Counted from the stretch's first letter, positions 1 through 10,003 are shown. The stretch is 64,000 nt of DNA from Mucilaginibacter pineti (GCF_900101875.1 NZ_FNAI01000001.1:992001-1056000); one strand, 5' to 3'. Made by a program: numbers and translations. Notes: generated by a model from the letters alone, not told the origin.

Positions 1-57
1 GCTTTTCACTTCAATCAAAATAACTAAATTTGCTTTCCAACTAAGCGGGAAACATAC

Positions 58-1236
58 ATGAGAGAAGTAGTAATAGTTGCCGCCACCCGTACGCCTATAG
101 GTAGTTTCGGTGGTAGTCTGGCCGCCATAGGCGCTACCCAATTGGGTGCGCAGGTTATCAAATCGGCCGTTGAAAAAGCAGGCTTAAAGCCAGATCAGGT
201 ACAGGAAGTGTACATGGGTAATGTTATGTCGGCCAATTTGGGGCAGGCACCAGCTACCCAGGCTGCTATATTTGCTGGCTTGCCTTACTTGCCTGCCACT
301 ACCGTTAATAAGGTTTGCGCATCGGGTATGAAAGCCATTATGCTTGCCGCGCAAAGTATTGCCCTGGGCCAAAATGACATTGTGGTTGCAGGCGGCATGG
401 AAAGCATGAGCAATGTTCCCTATTATCTTGATAAAGCACGTAACGGTTATCGCTTGGGTAACGGTCAAATAACCGATGGCCTGGTAAAAGATGGTCTTTG
501 GGATGTTTATAACGACTACCACATGGGCTCGGCTGCTGAGCTTTGCGCGGTTGACTGCAACATAACCCGTGAAGAACAGGACGCGTTTGCCATTGAATCT
601 TACAATCGCGCACAAAAGGCGCAGGCGGATGGCAAATTTGCAGCGGAAATAACCCCAATTGAACTCAAGGATAAAAAAGGCGACATTACTTTATTTGCCG
701 AGGACGAAGAACCCAAAGCTGTAAAATTTGAAAAGATCCCAACCCTTAAACCTGTATTTAAAAAAGATGGCACGGTAACTGCCGCCAACGCATCCACCTT
801 AAATGATGGTGCAGCAGCCCTTGTACTCATGAGCCGCGAAAAAGCCGACGAACTGGGAATTATCCCGTTGGCCCGCATCGTATCCTATGCCGATGCCCAG
901 CAAGCGCCGGAGTGGTTCACTACCGCCCCTTCAAAAGCAATTCCGCTGGCATTACACAGGGCGGGGTTATCTGCCGGTGAGATAGATTATTTTGAGATTA
1001 ATGAAGCATTCTCTGTTGTCGCGATAGCTAACAACCAGCTTTTAAAACTCGATCCTACAAAAGTTAATGTAAACGGCGGTGCTGTTTCCTTGGGGCATCC
1101 CCTTGGTGCATCGGGTGCACGTATCATTGTAACGCTCATTCATGTTTTACAGCAAAACCAAGGTAAATACGGCGCAGCCGGAATTTGCAACGGCGGCGGC
1201 GGCGCAAGTGCAATGGTTATTGAAAATTTATTTTAA
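58..1236 (+). CDS. acetyl-CoA C-acetyltransferase (thiolase)
   Basis: A 392-residue cytoplasmic biosynthetic-type thiolase, full length for the family. It condenses or cleaves acetyl-CoA and acetoacetyl-CoA in fatty acid, ketone body or branched-chain catabolism. The acylated nucleophile is Cys87 in [10 protein letters not shown]; the NEAF motif, GHPLGASG (catalytic His) and the C-terminal CNGGGGASA with the second catalytic Cys are all present. A TAAATTTG box at 25-32 is a plausible -7 element, giving a leader of about 20 bases. The gene stands alone before a hairpin at 1246-1272. Substrate chain length cannot be read from the sequence, so acetoacetyl-CoA is the default assumption. Confidence 0.95.
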   Translation: MREVVIVAATRTPIGSFGGSLAAIGATQLGAQVIKSAVEKAGLKPDQVQEVYMGNVMSANLGQAPATQAAIFAGLPYLPATTVNKVCASGMKAIMLAAQSIALGQNDIVVAGGMESMSNVPYYLDKARNGYRLGNGQITDGLVKDGLWDVYNDYHMGSAAELCAVDCNITREEQDAFAIESYNRAQKAQADGKFAAEITPIELKDKKGDITLFAEDEEPKAVKFEKIPTLKPVFKKDGTVTAANASTLNDGAAALVLMSREKADELGIIPLARIVSYADAQQAPEWFTTAPSKAIPLALHRAGLSAGEIDYFEINEAFSVVAIANNQLLKLDPTKVNVNGGAVSLGHPLGASGARIIVTLIHVLQQNQGKYGAAGICNGGGGASAMVIENLF

Positions 1237-1245
1237 CAGATAAAA

Positions 1246-1272
1246 AGCCCGTTATTTAGCTATTTAACGGGC
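1246..1272 (+). terminator. terminator-like hairpin after thiolase
   Basis: The arms GCCCGTTA and TAACGGGC form a clean stem just after the thiolase stop codon. There is no long T run, so it may act as a 3'-end stabiliser rather than a classical intrinsic terminator. Confidence 0.6.
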
Positions 1273-1319
1273 ATTGCCCAATTAATTTATTATTTTTAGC
1301 TAAACCAACGACAGGAATA

Positions 1320-2243
1320 GTGACGAAGAAACTTTTTGCCTTTATAATCCTCCTACTGCTTTGTTTACGAACATTTGCCCAGCACTCCGATGAGAATGCG
1401 CGCATACAGCGATTAAAGATTTACCAGGATAGCCTTAAAGAGCTGGGTAAAACAATGATCAATAATGAAAACGACCTGGAGCGTAAAAATGCCAACTATC
1501 AATTTATTAAAACCCTTGTTGGCGCGTTAAAGATCCCAAATTCGTTCCTTTTCCCGTTCGATTCTGTTAAAACTATCAGCATAATCAATTCGCCGGATAA
1601 TCGCTTCAGAATCCTGACCTGGCATATAGAAAACCAGGATGGGAGTTATCGTTTTTACGGTACGGTGCAACTTAACACCGGCGGGCAGTTAAAAATGTAC
1701 CCACTTGAAGATTACTCGCCCCTATTGCAACACCCCGAAGATTCGGTAACCGATAACCATAAATGGTTTGGGGCACAGTACTACAAGATCATCCCGGTGT
1801 ATGGCGCCAAAACCTACTATGTTTTATTAGGCTGGAAAGGAAATACCATAAAATCAACAAAAAAAGTAATTGATGTGATTTCGTTTCCGGATGGCAAACC
1901 GCAATTTGGCATGCCCATATTTGATGGCAATGGCAAGGCCCGTAAAAGGGTTGTATTCGAGTATACACGCCAGGCATCAATGTTATTAAATTATGTGCCC
2001 GAACAAAACCTCATTGTGTTTGATCACCTTTCGCCGCCCGATCCTAAATTAAAAGATCACCCCGAATCTTTTGGCCCCGATTTAAGCTATGATGGCTATA
2101 AATTAAAGAACGGAAAATGGGTTTATGTAGAAGAATTAGACATGCGCAACATCCCCGAAAATGGCAATAGCCAAAGCGACAAAGATTACGTGGACCCAAA
2201 AAAACAGGCACTAAAAGATAGAAACCAGGTTAAAACGCATTAA
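1320..2243 (+). CDS. secreted hypothetical protein
   Basis: 307 residues starting at a GTG that places a normal signal peptide at the N terminus (MTKKL followed by a hydrophobic stretch, then FAQ before the mature part). The mature protein is soluble, beta-rich in appearance, with no recognised catalytic motif and a lysine/aspartate-rich C-terminal tail. It is likely periplasmic or surface exposed. The neighbours (thiolase, peptide transporter) do not suggest a role. A TATTTTTA box upstream resembles a Bacteroidota -7 element. I do not recognise the family. Confidence 0.75.
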   Translation: MTKKLFAFIILLLLCLRTFAQHSDENARIQRLKIYQDSLKELGKTMINNENDLERKNANYQFIKTLVGALKIPNSFLFPFDSVKTISIINSPDNRFRILTWHIENQDGSYRFYGTVQLNTGGQLKMYPLEDYSPLLQHPEDSVTDNHKWFGAQYYKIIPVYGAKTYYVLLGWKGNTIKSTKKVIDVISFPDGKPQFGMPIFDGNGKARKRVVFEYTRQASMLLNYVPEQNLIVFDHLSPPDPKLKDHPESFGPDLSYDGYKLKNGKWVYVEELDMRNIPENGNSQSDKDYVDPKKQALKDRNQVKTH

Positions 2244-2371
2244 CGTAAAAAAATTAAACCAACGTTAGCGGTTAATAATCAAAACATTCCACCCATTATT
2301 TGTAACACTTTCGGTATTAAATTCTGATTTGAAAGATTTATACTATTTTTAGCAAAATTTAGCTTTATAAA

Positions 2372-3871
2372 ATGCAGGAAAAAACAGCAGCCCAGTCAAG
2401 ATCCATTGGCAAAATACCAAGAGCAGTCCCTTTTATTATAGGTAACGAATTTGCAGAACGTTTCAGTTTTTACGGAATGCGCAGCATCATGGTTATTTTT
2501 ATGGTTAGCCAGTTTTACCTGCATGATTCACCAGAAATTGGTAACGCAAAAGCTTATAACGTTTACCATAATTTCTCCACCTTGGTTTATGCCACACCGT
2601 TATTGGGCGCTTTACTTGCCGATTGGTTTTTTGGAAAATATAGGGTTATACTAATAGGCTCGCTTATTTATACAATTGGGCATTTTTTATTGTCGTTTTT
2701 TGACAAGTCACTTACCGGGTTCGAAACCGGGTTAATCATCATTGCTTTCTCGGCAGGAGCTATAAAATCCTGCGTTTCGGCAAACGTTGGCGATCAGTTC
2801 GACCATAGTAACCAGCATTTAATGAGCAGTATTTACAGCTGGTTTTATTTCAGCATAAACGCTGGTTCAATGGTGAGTTTGTTTTTTATCCCTTTAATTT
2901 ACGACAAGTTTGGTGGTGCCTGGGCGTTTGGTGTACCGGGGATATTAATGGCCCTTGCTACGTTAATCTTCTTCTCAGGCAGAAAAAGCTACGTTAAGCT
3001 GCCGCCAAGGGGACTCAATAAAAACAACTTTGTATTTGTAAGTATATACGCGTTGAAATGCAAATTAGGCAAAATGCCGGCCGGTAAAACAGCCTGGGAT
3101 TGTGCAGAAGTTAAATATGGCCACGAAAAAATTGACGCCATTAAAGCTGTTTGGCGGGTAATTGCAGTATTTGCGTTTATCCCTGTTTTTTGGTCGCTTT
3201 GGGATATGAACGGTGCCGAATGGGTTGTGCAGTCGCAAAGTCTTGATTTAAACCTCGGTATATTTGGCTGGAAAATTTTACCTGCACAAATACAAACCGT
3301 TAACGCGGTGTTTTTGCTTGCAATGATCCCTATTTTTAATTATGGCCTTTATCCATTGGTTGAAAAACTGGGTATAAAATTAACTCCATTAAGGAAAATC
3401 GGAGCTGGTTTATTTATAACCGGTTTTAGCTTTGTTATTATAGCCCTGCTTCAAGCAAAGATAGATCATGGTGCCTCGCCATCTGTTTGGTGGCAAATAT
3501 TGGCCTTTGCCGTACTATCAGCAGGTGAGGTTTTGGTATCAATTACCGGTCTTGAGTATGCTTACACACAATCCCCTCCTTCTATGAAGAGCACCATGAC
3601 CGCAATATGGTATATCACCTACTCTGTTGGGTCGTTTTTCAACGCGGTTGTTACCAAAAGTATTGCACAAAACGGAATGTTCAGCGGTTTTACGGGCGCA
3701 TCTTTCTATTGGCTTTTCGTATTTATCTGCCTTGGAGCATTTATAATTTTCCTTATTATTAGTCCCCGCCTGCGTGAAAAAGCATATTTAGCTTCGGATG
3801 CGTTGGCTAATGGATTAGATATAAAAGGCAATCATACAACAGAAATTCATCCGGATAACCCAATTGTATAA
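2372..3871 (+). CDS. proton-dependent oligopeptide transporter (POT family)
   Basis: 499 residues, about 12-14 hydrophobic segments, inner membrane. It imports di- and tripeptides with protons. The family signature ExxERFxYYG is seen as EFAERFSFYG at residues 26-35, followed by the GALLADWFFGKY loop between the second and third helices. The hydrophilic central insert (about residues 210-260) is usual for bacterial POT proteins. Length matches the family. It appears monocistronic; the downstream glycosyltransferase begins 48 bases later from a GTG. Confidence 0.93.
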   Translation: MQEKTAAQSRSIGKIPRAVPFIIGNEFAERFSFYGMRSIMVIFMVSQFYLHDSPEIGNAKAYNVYHNFSTLVYATPLLGALLADWFFGKYRVILIGSLIYTIGHFLLSFFDKSLTGFETGLIIIAFSAGAIKSCVSANVGDQFDHSNQHLMSSIYSWFYFSINAGSMVSLFFIPLIYDKFGGAWAFGVPGILMALATLIFFSGRKSYVKLPPRGLNKNNFVFVSIYALKCKLGKMPAGKTAWDCAEVKYGHEKIDAIKAVWRVIAVFAFIPVFWSLWDMNGAEWVVQSQSLDLNLGIFGWKILPAQIQTVNAVFLLAMIPIFNYGLYPLVEKLGIKLTPLRKIGAGLFITGFSFVIIALLQAKIDHGASPSVWWQILAFAVLSAGEVLVSITGLEYAYTQSPPSMKSTMTAIWYITYSVGSFFNAVVTKSIAQNGMFSGFTGASFYWLFVFICLGAFIIFLIISPRLREKAYLASDALANGLDIKGNHTTEIHPDNPIV

Positions 3872-3919
3872 TAAAAATCGTTGTTTTGTGTTTTATTTAT
3901 CAAACATATAAACCAATAA

Positions 3920-4651
3920 GTGCCCGATAGCATAGTTATTATACCAACGTACAATGAAAAGGAAAATATCGAACGGATGATCCGCAAGGTATTTTCACTT
4001 CCTCATGATTTCCATATCCTCATTATAGATGACGGATCGCCTGACGGTACGCAGGTTATCGTAAAAAATTTAATGAACGTTTACCCCGAAAGACTTTTTA
4101 TTGAAGAGCGGGCGGGGAAACAGGGTTTAGGCACAGCCTACATTCATGGTTTTAAATGGGCCATAGCGCACCAGTACGACTATATTTTTGAGATGGATGC
4201 CGACTTTTCACACAACCCTGATGACTTGCTAAAGCTACGTCAGGCTTGTAGTGATGGTGCCGATGCCGCTATCGGTTCACGCTATATCAATGGTGTAAAC
4301 GTAGTAAACTGGCCCATGAGCCGCGTATTGATGAGTTATTTTGCATCGGTATATGTGCGCTTTATAACCGGTATCGATGTACAGGATTCAACTGCGGGCT
4401 TTATGTGTTATAAACGCAAAGTGCTGGAAACCGTAAACCTGGATAAAATTAAATTTGTGGGCTATGCCTTTCAAATTGAGATGAAATACACCACCCTGAA
4501 ACATGGTTTTAAACTGGTAGAAGTCCCCATTATTTTTACCGACCGTACGGCAGGCACATCCAAAATGTCGGGCGGGATCTTCAAGGAAGCCTTCTTTGGC
4601 GTAATTCAAATGAAGATCAACAGCATTTTCAGGAAATATCCGGAAGGATGA
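3920..4651 (+). CDS. polyprenol-phosphate mannosyltransferase-like GT2
   Basis: 243 residues, cytoplasmic face of the inner membrane. GT-A fold: IPTYNE at 8-13, DDGSPDGT at 37-44, and the metal-binding DAD at 93-95. Family GT2 enzymes of this length without C-terminal GtrA or extra membrane segments transfer a sugar from a nucleotide donor to polyprenyl phosphate, here resembling dolichol-phosphate mannose synthase. The start is GTG, chosen because the motif spacing fits and no ATG lies near. The sugar and lipid acceptor are inferred from the family only. A word-repeat hairpin follows the stop codon. Confidence 0.88.
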   Translation: MPDSIVIIPTYNEKENIERMIRKVFSLPHDFHILIIDDGSPDGTQVIVKNLMNVYPERLFIEERAGKQGLGTAYIHGFKWAIAHQYDYIFEMDADFSHNPDDLLKLRQACSDGADAAIGSRYINGVNVVNWPMSRVLMSYFASVYVRFITGIDVQDSTAGFMCYKRKVLETVNLDKIKFVGYAFQIEMKYTTLKHGFKLVEVPIIFTDRTAGTSKMSGGIFKEAFFGVIQMKINSIFRKYPEG

Positions 4652-4656
4652 TCTTG

Positions 4657-4802
4657 AGGTAAAAGGTTAAAGGCGAAAGGAAAAAGGTGGGAAAGAAAAA
4701 AATCATGTCCACCAACTCTAATCTCATTCATAAACTTTTATCCTTTGACCTAAAAAGATAAAAGAAACAAACCTTTTACCTTTATCCTTTCACCTTTCAC
4801 CT
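4657..4802. repeat. word-palindrome W1 (AAAGGT words)
   Basis: The gap between the glycosyltransferase and ruvB is filled by a left arm at 4657-4688 made of repeats of AAAGGT/AAAGG and an inverted right arm at 4771-4802. The two 32-base arms pair at about 27 of 32 positions; a further inverted copy of the word lies near 4736-4752. The left arm begins 5 bases after the stop codon. Confidence 0.85.
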
Positions 4803-4810
4803 AAAAAAAG

Positions 4811-4818
4811 CTAATTTC
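4811..4818 (+). promoter_or_regulatory. near-consensus -7 box for ruvB
   Basis: TAATTTCG matches TAnnTTTG at seven of eight positions and lies 7 bases before the ATG at 4826. If used, the ruvB mRNA would be essentially leaderless. Confidence 0.45.
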
Positions 4819-4825
4819 GTTGGTA

Positions 4826-5848
4826 ATGAATGAGCACCTTGATCCCACGCCGGAACGCCTCAGCAATGCCGAACGTGATATTGAAAAAGTTTTACGTCCG
4901 CAACAGTTTGAGGATTTTACCGGTCAGCATAAAATATTAGCTAACTTAAAGGTATTTGTACAGGCTGCCCGCCAACGCGGCGAGGCGCTTGACCATGTAC
5001 TGTTGCACGGCCCTCCGGGGTTGGGTAAAACCACCCTCTCGTACATTATAGCCAACGAAATGAGTGTTGGCATCAAAATAACCTCGGGCCCGGTACTGGA
5101 TAAACCCGGCGACCTTGCAGGCCTCCTCACCAATCTTGAAACCGGCGATATTTTATTTATAGATGAAATTCACAGGCTTAGTCCCCTGGTTGAAGAGTAT
5201 CTGTACTCGGCAATGGAAGATTTTAAGATAGATATTATGCTGGAGAGCGGCCCCAACGCCCGCTCTGTACAAATCTCCCTTAACCCTTTTACGTTAGTGG
5301 GTGCTACCACCCGATCAGGCTTGCTAACCGCGCCACTAAGGGCAAGGTTTGGTATAAATGCCCGCTTAGAGTATTATGACGCCAAGTTACTCACTACCAT
5401 CGTATTACGATCTGCATCTATTTTAAAAACTCCGATTACAGATGAAGGGGCCTACGAAATTGCACGCCGCAGCCGTGGTACCCCCCGTATAGCCAATGCC
5501 CTGTTACGCCGCACCCGCGATTTTGCGCAGATAAAAGGCGATGGCAACATAGATACCGCTATAGCCAAATATGCCCTTAACGCCCTAAATGTTGATGAGC
5601 ATGGTCTGGATGAGATGGATAATAAGATCCTGACCACTATTATTGATAAGTTTAAAGGCGGCCCTGTTGGTTTAAAAACCATTGCTACCGCGGTTGGTGA
5701 AGATGAAGGCACTATTGAAGAAGTTTACGAACCTTTTTTAATTCAGGAAGGTTTTTTAATGCGTACGGCCCGCGGTCGCGAAGCTACAGAAGCAGCCTAT
5801 AAACATTTAGGGAAAATTAAACTTGGCGGCAATCCTTCCCTATTTTAG
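4826..5848 (+). CDS. ruvB: Holliday junction ATP-dependent helicase RuvB
   Basis: 340 residues from the ATG at 4826; a TTG two codons upstream is in frame but less likely. RuvB is the hexameric AAA+ motor that drives branch migration with RuvA and hands junctions to RuvC. Walker A GPPGLGKT at 62-69 and Walker B with DEIHRL at 113-118 are intact, sensor residues sit in VGATTRSG, and the C-terminal winged helix ([15 protein letters not shown]) is complete. ruvA and ruvC are not in the window. Confidence 0.97.
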   Translation: MNEHLDPTPERLSNAERDIEKVLRPQQFEDFTGQHKILANLKVFVQAARQRGEALDHVLLHGPPGLGKTTLSYIIANEMSVGIKITSGPVLDKPGDLAGLLTNLETGDILFIDEIHRLSPLVEEYLYSAMEDFKIDIMLESGPNARSVQISLNPFTLVGATTRSGLLTAPLRARFGINARLEYYDAKLLTTIVLRSASILKTPITDEGAYEIARRSRGTPRIANALLRRTRDFAQIKGDGNIDTAIAKYALNALNVDEHGLDEMDNKILTTIIDKFKGGPVGLKTIATAVGEDEGTIEEVYEPFLIQEGFLMRTARGREATEAAYKHLGKIKLGGNPSLF

Positions 5849-5881
5849 CAAAACCAATTAATAACCATCTACCTACAAAAT

Positions 5882-7069
5882 ATGAATAAGAACTTAAAAC
5901 AAGGCTTAAAAATACTGATAGCGGTATTTATGCTGAATAGCGTTTACGTATTTAAAACCAGCGCGCAAACGGTTCCGGCTGCTACCCCTACTGTTCAGCC
6001 TGTGGATACGGCCAAGGTTAAAAAAGATACCATTCCAGCCCCGCGACCAATCCCCACTGGCCCAAAAGTTGGCATAGCTGGCCTAAACCACGATCATATT
6101 CACCTCATATTAAATGAGTTTAAGAATGGCCGGGTTAACATTGTGGGCATTGCCGAACCGGATAAAAAACTTTGGGCAAAGTTCGGCAAGATCTATAACG
6201 TACCCGATTCTCTGTTTTTTGAAGACCTTAGAACAATGTGTCTTAAACGTAAACCGGCTATTGTGCTTGGCTATAACGCGGTAGGCAAACATATTGATAT
6301 TGTGGAAACCTGCGCCCCCTTGGGTATATCAATCATGGTTGAAAAACCTTTGGCTGCCACGCTTGACCAAGCAAAACGCATGGAATTTTTGGCGTTAAAG
6401 TACTACATCAACCTGCTAACCAACTATGAAACTACCTGGTACCCATCTGTAGTAAGCGCCTACAACACGGTTAAAACCGATAGTATCGGCATGATCCGCA
6501 AAATGGTGTTTCATGATGGGCATGAAGGTCCGCGTGAAATTGGCTGCAGCGAAGATTTTTTAAGCTGGTTAACAGATCCTATACTTAACGGTGCGGGGGC
6601 CCTTAACGATTTTGGCTGTTACGGCGCCAATATGATGACCTGGTTTATGCAGGGGCAAAAGCCTATTGCAGTTACCGCTATTGCACGCCATTACAAACCA
6701 ACAGTATATCCAAAGGTTGAGGACGATGCCACTATAATTGTGGAGTATCCCAACGCAACCGGATTGATTGAAGCTTCGTGGAACTGGCCTTTCAGCATAA
6801 AAGATATGGAGGTATTTGGCGCCAAGGGCTATATCCACACCTATGATAAAGATAGCCTGGAGGTAAAGATCCATAATAATGTACGCAGCTTTAAGGCCTC
6901 TGCCCTTCCGTCGCCGGAGGATGCACCTGTACCTTATTTTACGGCCGCGCTTAAAGATCCTATCAAATCCCGCGACGATCGTTCGTCCCTGAAATATAAC
7001 ATGATAGTGATGCAAATCCTCGATGCTGCAAAACGCTCTATTAAAGAAGGCAAAAGGATAGTTTTGTAA
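5882..7069 (+). CDS. secreted Gfo/Idh/MocA-family oxidoreductase
   Basis: 395 residues. An N-terminal signal sequence (about 1-29, ending TSAQ) is followed by a Pro/Thr-rich linker, so the enzyme is probably periplasmic. The Rossmann dinucleotide-binding segment starts near residue 62 (KVGIAGLNHDH, a divergent glycine motif) and the family EKP motif is at 154-156. Such exported enzymes usually act on sugars or sugar-derived compounds using a tightly bound nicotinamide cofactor; the substrate is unknown. The neighbouring polysaccharide deacetylase gives a mild carbohydrate context. Confidence 0.85.
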   Translation: MNKNLKQGLKILIAVFMLNSVYVFKTSAQTVPAATPTVQPVDTAKVKKDTIPAPRPIPTGPKVGIAGLNHDHIHLILNEFKNGRVNIVGIAEPDKKLWAKFGKIYNVPDSLFFEDLRTMCLKRKPAIVLGYNAVGKHIDIVETCAPLGISIMVEKPLAATLDQAKRMEFLALKYYINLLTNYETTWYPSVVSAYNTVKTDSIGMIRKMVFHDGHEGPREIGCSEDFLSWLTDPILNGAGALNDFGCYGANMMTWFMQGQKPIAVTAIARHYKPTVYPKVEDDATIIVEYPNATGLIEASWNWPFSIKDMEVFGAKGYIHTYDKDSLEVKIHNNVRSFKASALPSPEDAPVPYFTAALKDPIKSRDDRSSLKYNMIVMQILDAAKRSIKEGKRIVL

Positions 7070-7239
7070 GCTGACAAAGGATAAAGGGTGGGAACAAAGA
7101 GCAATGACTTTTTTATTCTCCCCTGGCCTTGATCTTTACATATTTTACCGAAAACAAAATTTGTAAATAATTAGGAACGCTTTATATATTATACGTTATT
7201 TTGTCGTTGTTGAATTAATTAAATTATTATCATTTTACT

Positions 7240-8130
7240 ATGTTTAAACACGCTTTTGTATGGTTAACAGTTTGTGCGCTTGGTACAACAATTTCATGCC
7301 AGTCTAAACCTTCTGATAAATCTGCGGGTACGCCTGCAACCAATGCAGAAACACCTGCAGCATCTGGTAAACCTGTTGATAAAACAGCTATTATGGCCCG
7401 TAAACAGGTACCTGTAGTATGCTACCACCAAATACGCGACTGGAAAGCAACCGATTCAAAAAATGCCAAAGACTATATTGTACAAATAGCCGCCTTTAAA
7501 GAGCACATAAAAATGCTGGCCGATAGCGGTTACCATACCATTTTGCCAGATCAGCTTTATGCTTACCTTACTACGGGTGCACCATTGCCTAAAAAACCTA
7601 TCATGCTTACGTTTGATGATACCGATCTGGATCAGTTCACTATAGCTAACCCTACACTTAAAAAGTACGGCTTTAAGGCTGTTTATTTTGTGATGACGGT
7701 ATCATTGGGTCGCCCGCATTATATGACTGCAGATAACGTAAAAACACTATCTGACGAAGGCAACGTAATTGGCAGCCATACCTGGGATCATCACCGGGTT
7801 GACAAATATTCGCACAACTCCGAACTTAAAATCATAGGTAAAAACGGTAAAGTTACCACCCGTCCTGTTGATGATTGGGTTACACAAATAGATAAACCAA
7901 CTAAAAAACTGGAAGAAATTACCGGTAAGAAAATAGATTACTTCGCTTATCCATTCGGTATTTGGAAAAAACCGGTTTTGCCTGAAATTCAGAAAAAAGG
8001 CTTCAAAATAGCTTTCCAATTAGCTGATAAACGCGATCCTGATTATCCGTTGATGACCGTGCGCCGTATATTAGATAGCGGTTACTGGACAACTAAAACA
8101 TTCAGCAACAGCGTTAGAAACAGCTTTTAA
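7240..8130 (+). CDS. polysaccharide deacetylase lipoprotein
   Basis: 296 residues. A lipobox with Cys20 (GTTISC) predicts a lipoprotein, followed by a low-complexity Ala/Thr/Pro linker. The NodB homology domain (CE4) covers about 57-296: TFDD at 124-127 supplies the catalytic base and metal Asp, SHTWDHH at 179-185 the metal His ligands. CE4 enzymes remove N- or O-acetyl groups from polysaccharides such as peptidoglycan, chitin or biofilm glucosamine. The transcript ends at a strong hairpin at 8158-8190. Confidence 0.9.
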   Translation: MFKHAFVWLTVCALGTTISCQSKPSDKSAGTPATNAETPAASGKPVDKTAIMARKQVPVVCYHQIRDWKATDSKNAKDYIVQIAAFKEHIKMLADSGYHTILPDQLYAYLTTGAPLPKKPIMLTFDDTDLDQFTIANPTLKKYGFKAVYFVMTVSLGRPHYMTADNVKTLSDEGNVIGSHTWDHHRVDKYSHNSELKIIGKNGKVTTRPVDDWVTQIDKPTKKLEEITGKKIDYFAYPFGIWKKPVLPEIQKKGFKIAFQLADKRDPDYPLMTVRRILDSGYWTTKTFSNSVRNSF

Positions 8131-8157
8131 GCGACAACGCAATAGATGAAGATATAA

Positions 8158-8190
8158 AAGCGCCTGTTCTACAAAAGAACAGGCGCTTTA
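8158..8190. terminator. intrinsic terminator
   Basis: A 14-bp perfect stem (AAAGCGCCTGTTCT with its complement) around a short loop sits between convergent genes and can serve both strands. Confidence 0.9.
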
Positions 8191-8202
8191 CGTTCAGATC
8201 GA

Positions 8203-8385
8203 TTAAAGATCCTCCCCCGCCGGGCCTTTACCTTTATTTGAGGATTCCTGCTCAGTATTATCTCTATCGCAGGGTTTAAGTTTGTCTTGTTTGGCCAGTA
8301 GGGTATCCTCTCCGGTATTCTCTCCTACTTCGTCTTTATGCAAATCCGAATCATCGTTATTCCGTTTATAATCAGTGGCTTTCAT
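8203..8385 (-). CDS. small charged hypothetical protein
   Basis: 60 residues from the ATG at 8385 (a longer frame to 8418 exists but starts inside the neighbouring gene). The sequence is highly hydrophilic, rich in Asp, Glu, Lys and Asn, without hydrophobic core, and is probably disordered. It lies directly downstream of the SpoIIAA-like gene on the same strand, with start and neighbouring stop about 20 bases apart, so the two may be co-transcribed. Function unknown. Confidence 0.55.
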   Translation of the reverse strand: MKATDYKRNNDDSDLHKDEVGENTGEDTLLAKQDKLKPCDRDNTEQESSNKGKGPAGEDL

Positions 8386-8404
8386 AATAATATTGTTATT
8401 TATT

Positions 8405-8770
8405 CTATTTCTCTGCAATCCATCTTACGGCTTCGTCCAGCTCTTCAAGCCGGTATCCGCGGTATTGGCCCGGCAAAATATATTTAAAAAGATGACTAAA
8501 TTCACGTACACCTTTTTGATCGGTTACTATAGCCAGTTTTCTCCATTTTGTGAAGTATTTAAGGCCTATTCCTACGTGGCCGCACCAGGCGCCTGCCGTA
8601 AAATTCTTGATATTTGTTTCCAGCACAAGTAAAAAGTTTATTTGCCCGTTACGTTTAACCTGCTCATTCAGAAGCGGCTGCAGGGCTTGCTCATAATCGG
8701 TACTGGTAACATCACCAACAGCGTGCATCCCTAAAACGTGTACCGGCAAATAATCAATGTGCTTTAGCAT
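8405..8770 (-). CDS. SpoIIAA/STAS-like domain protein
   Basis: 121 residues, a single cytoplasmic domain resembling the SpoIIAA-like (STAS/SEC14) fold: alternating strands and helices with the pattern FLLVLETNIKNF and KLAIVTDQKGVREF typical of the family. Members are small regulatory or ligand-binding proteins of unclear function in Bacteroidota. No phosphorylatable DSSG motif of anti-sigma antagonists is present. Confidence 0.7.
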   Translation of the reverse strand: MLKHIDYLPVHVLGMHAVGDVTSTDYEQALQPLLNEQVKRNGQINFLLVLETNIKNFTAGAWCGHVGIGLKYFTKWRKLAIVTDQKGVREFSHLFKYILPGQYRGYRLEELDEAVRWIAEK

Positions 8771-8899
8771 TTCTTAAACTTTCACTAACAATTACAAAAA
8801 CCCAACCAATAATTAACAAAACCTCATTTAATTAATTTAAAGCAAGTTTTTTATACAAAACACTATAGCCCGACACCTTTCACGGAACTTAATAATCTA

Positions 8900-8907
8900 T
8901 ATCTTTG
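8900..8907 (+). promoter_or_regulatory. -7 box of queG, adjacent to start codon
   Basis: TATCTTTG matches the Bacteroidota consensus TAnnTTTG exactly; only 5 bases separate it from the queG ATG at 8913, predicting transcription start at or next to the start codon. Confidence 0.75.
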
Positions 8908-8912
8908 CAGTA

Positions 8913-9851
8913 ATGCAGCAAAGCAAAATAGCATATAGTCAACTTATTAAAAATGCGGCCCTAAAGCTTGGTTTTTTGTTTTGCGGTATCTCAAAAGCTG
9001 AGTTTTTGGAGGAGGAAGCTCCCCGCTTGGAAGCCTGGCTAAAAAACAACATGCACGGCGAAATGCAGTACATGGAAAACCACTTTGATAAGCGCCTTGA
9101 CCCCCGCCTGCTGGTTGACGGCGCAAAATCTGTTATATCCCTGGGTATCAACTATTATACCGATAGCAGGCAGGCAGATCCCCTGGCACCCAAGATCTCA
9201 AAGTATGCATATGGCATTGATTACCATACAGTTATAAAAGACAAATTAAGACAACTGCTCCACATCATCAACGAGAAAATAGGCCAGGTTGACGGGCGGG
9301 TATTTGTAGATTCGGCACCGGTTTTGGACAAGGCATGGGCCAAAAAATCGGGTATGGGATGGATAGGGAAAAACGCTAACTTACTGAATAAGAAGGCCGG
9401 ATCATTCTTTTTTCTGGCCGAGCTCATTATAGATATGGAGCTGGAATACGACATTGCCCCCACTGCTGATCATTGCGGCACCTGCACCAACTGTATTGAT
9501 GCCTGCCCTACAGATGCCATTGTAGGCCCCTATGTTGTTGACGGCAGCCGATGTATCTCTTACCTTACCATTGAGCTAAAAAACGAGATTCCGGCTGAAT
9601 TTAAGGGTAAAATGGATAACTGGATGTTTGGCTGCGATGTATGCCAGGACGTTTGCCCCTGGAACCGGTTCTCAGTACTAAATACCGAACAGGCCTTTAC
9701 CCCCCACCCTGATTTGCTGAATTTAAAGGCCGGCGACTGGCAGGAAATGACCCAGGATGTTTTTCAAAAAGTTTTCAAAAACTCGGCGGTAAAACGTACC
9801 AAATTTAGCGGCTTAAAGCGCAATATAGATTTCGTCAGTAATCGTCAGTAG
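8913..9851 (+). CDS. queG: epoxyqueuosine reductase
   Basis: 312 residues, cytoplasmic. QueG uses cobalamin and two [4Fe-4S] clusters to reduce epoxyqueuosine to queuosine in tRNA. The catalytic Asp is D133 in [13 protein letters not shown]; cluster ligands are seen at C188, C191, C194, C198 and at C214, C241, C244, C248. The protein is shorter at the C terminus than forms with HEAT repeats. Its last residues (VSNRQ) are encoded by the first two copies of the GTCAG repeat that continues downstream, and the stop codon TAG is part of that repeat. Confidence 0.95.
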   Translation: MQQSKIAYSQLIKNAALKLGFLFCGISKAEFLEEEAPRLEAWLKNNMHGEMQYMENHFDKRLDPRLLVDGAKSVISLGINYYTDSRQADPLAPKISKYAYGIDYHTVIKDKLRQLLHIINEKIGQVDGRVFVDSAPVLDKAWAKKSGMGWIGKNANLLNKKAGSFFFLAELIIDMELEYDIAPTADHCGTCTNCIDACPTDAIVGPYVVDGSRCISYLTIELKNEIPAEFKGKMDNWMFGCDVCQDVCPWNRFSVLNTEQAFTPHPDLLNLKAGDWQEMTQDVFQKVFKNSAVKRTKFSGLKRNIDFVSNRQ

Positions 9852-9902
9852 GTCGTCAGTAGCCGTCAGTGTGTAGTCAGCACGCGTCAGTAGGTCGTCA
9901 GC
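9833..9902 (+). repeat. helically phased GTCAG array overlapping queG stop
   Basis: Seven copies of GTCAG begin at 9834, 9844, 9855, 9865, 9876, 9886 and 9897, so spacing alternates exactly 10 and 11 bases (mean 10.5). Most copies read CGTCAGTA. The array starts within queG and runs 50 bases past its stop. Confidence 0.9.
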
Positions 9903-9965
9903 AATTTTTGACGGGGTATCAGTAGCAGAAAAGCGCGATTTGAAAATTTTTGTATTTGTTAAAAT

Positions 9966-10003
9966 CCAAAAGCCATCGCAAAATGAATTTTGCAATGGCT
10001 TTT
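9966..10003. terminator. bidirectional intrinsic terminator
   Basis: AAAGCCATCGCAAAAT and its near-complement flank a 2-base loop, with a run of T on one side and A on the other. It serves queG and the convergent exonuclease gene. Confidence 0.9.

Noticed and set aside
184..615. Reverse-strand frame of 143 residues inside the thiolase gene
   Set aside because: It is antisense to a well-supported thiolase and has no domain features.
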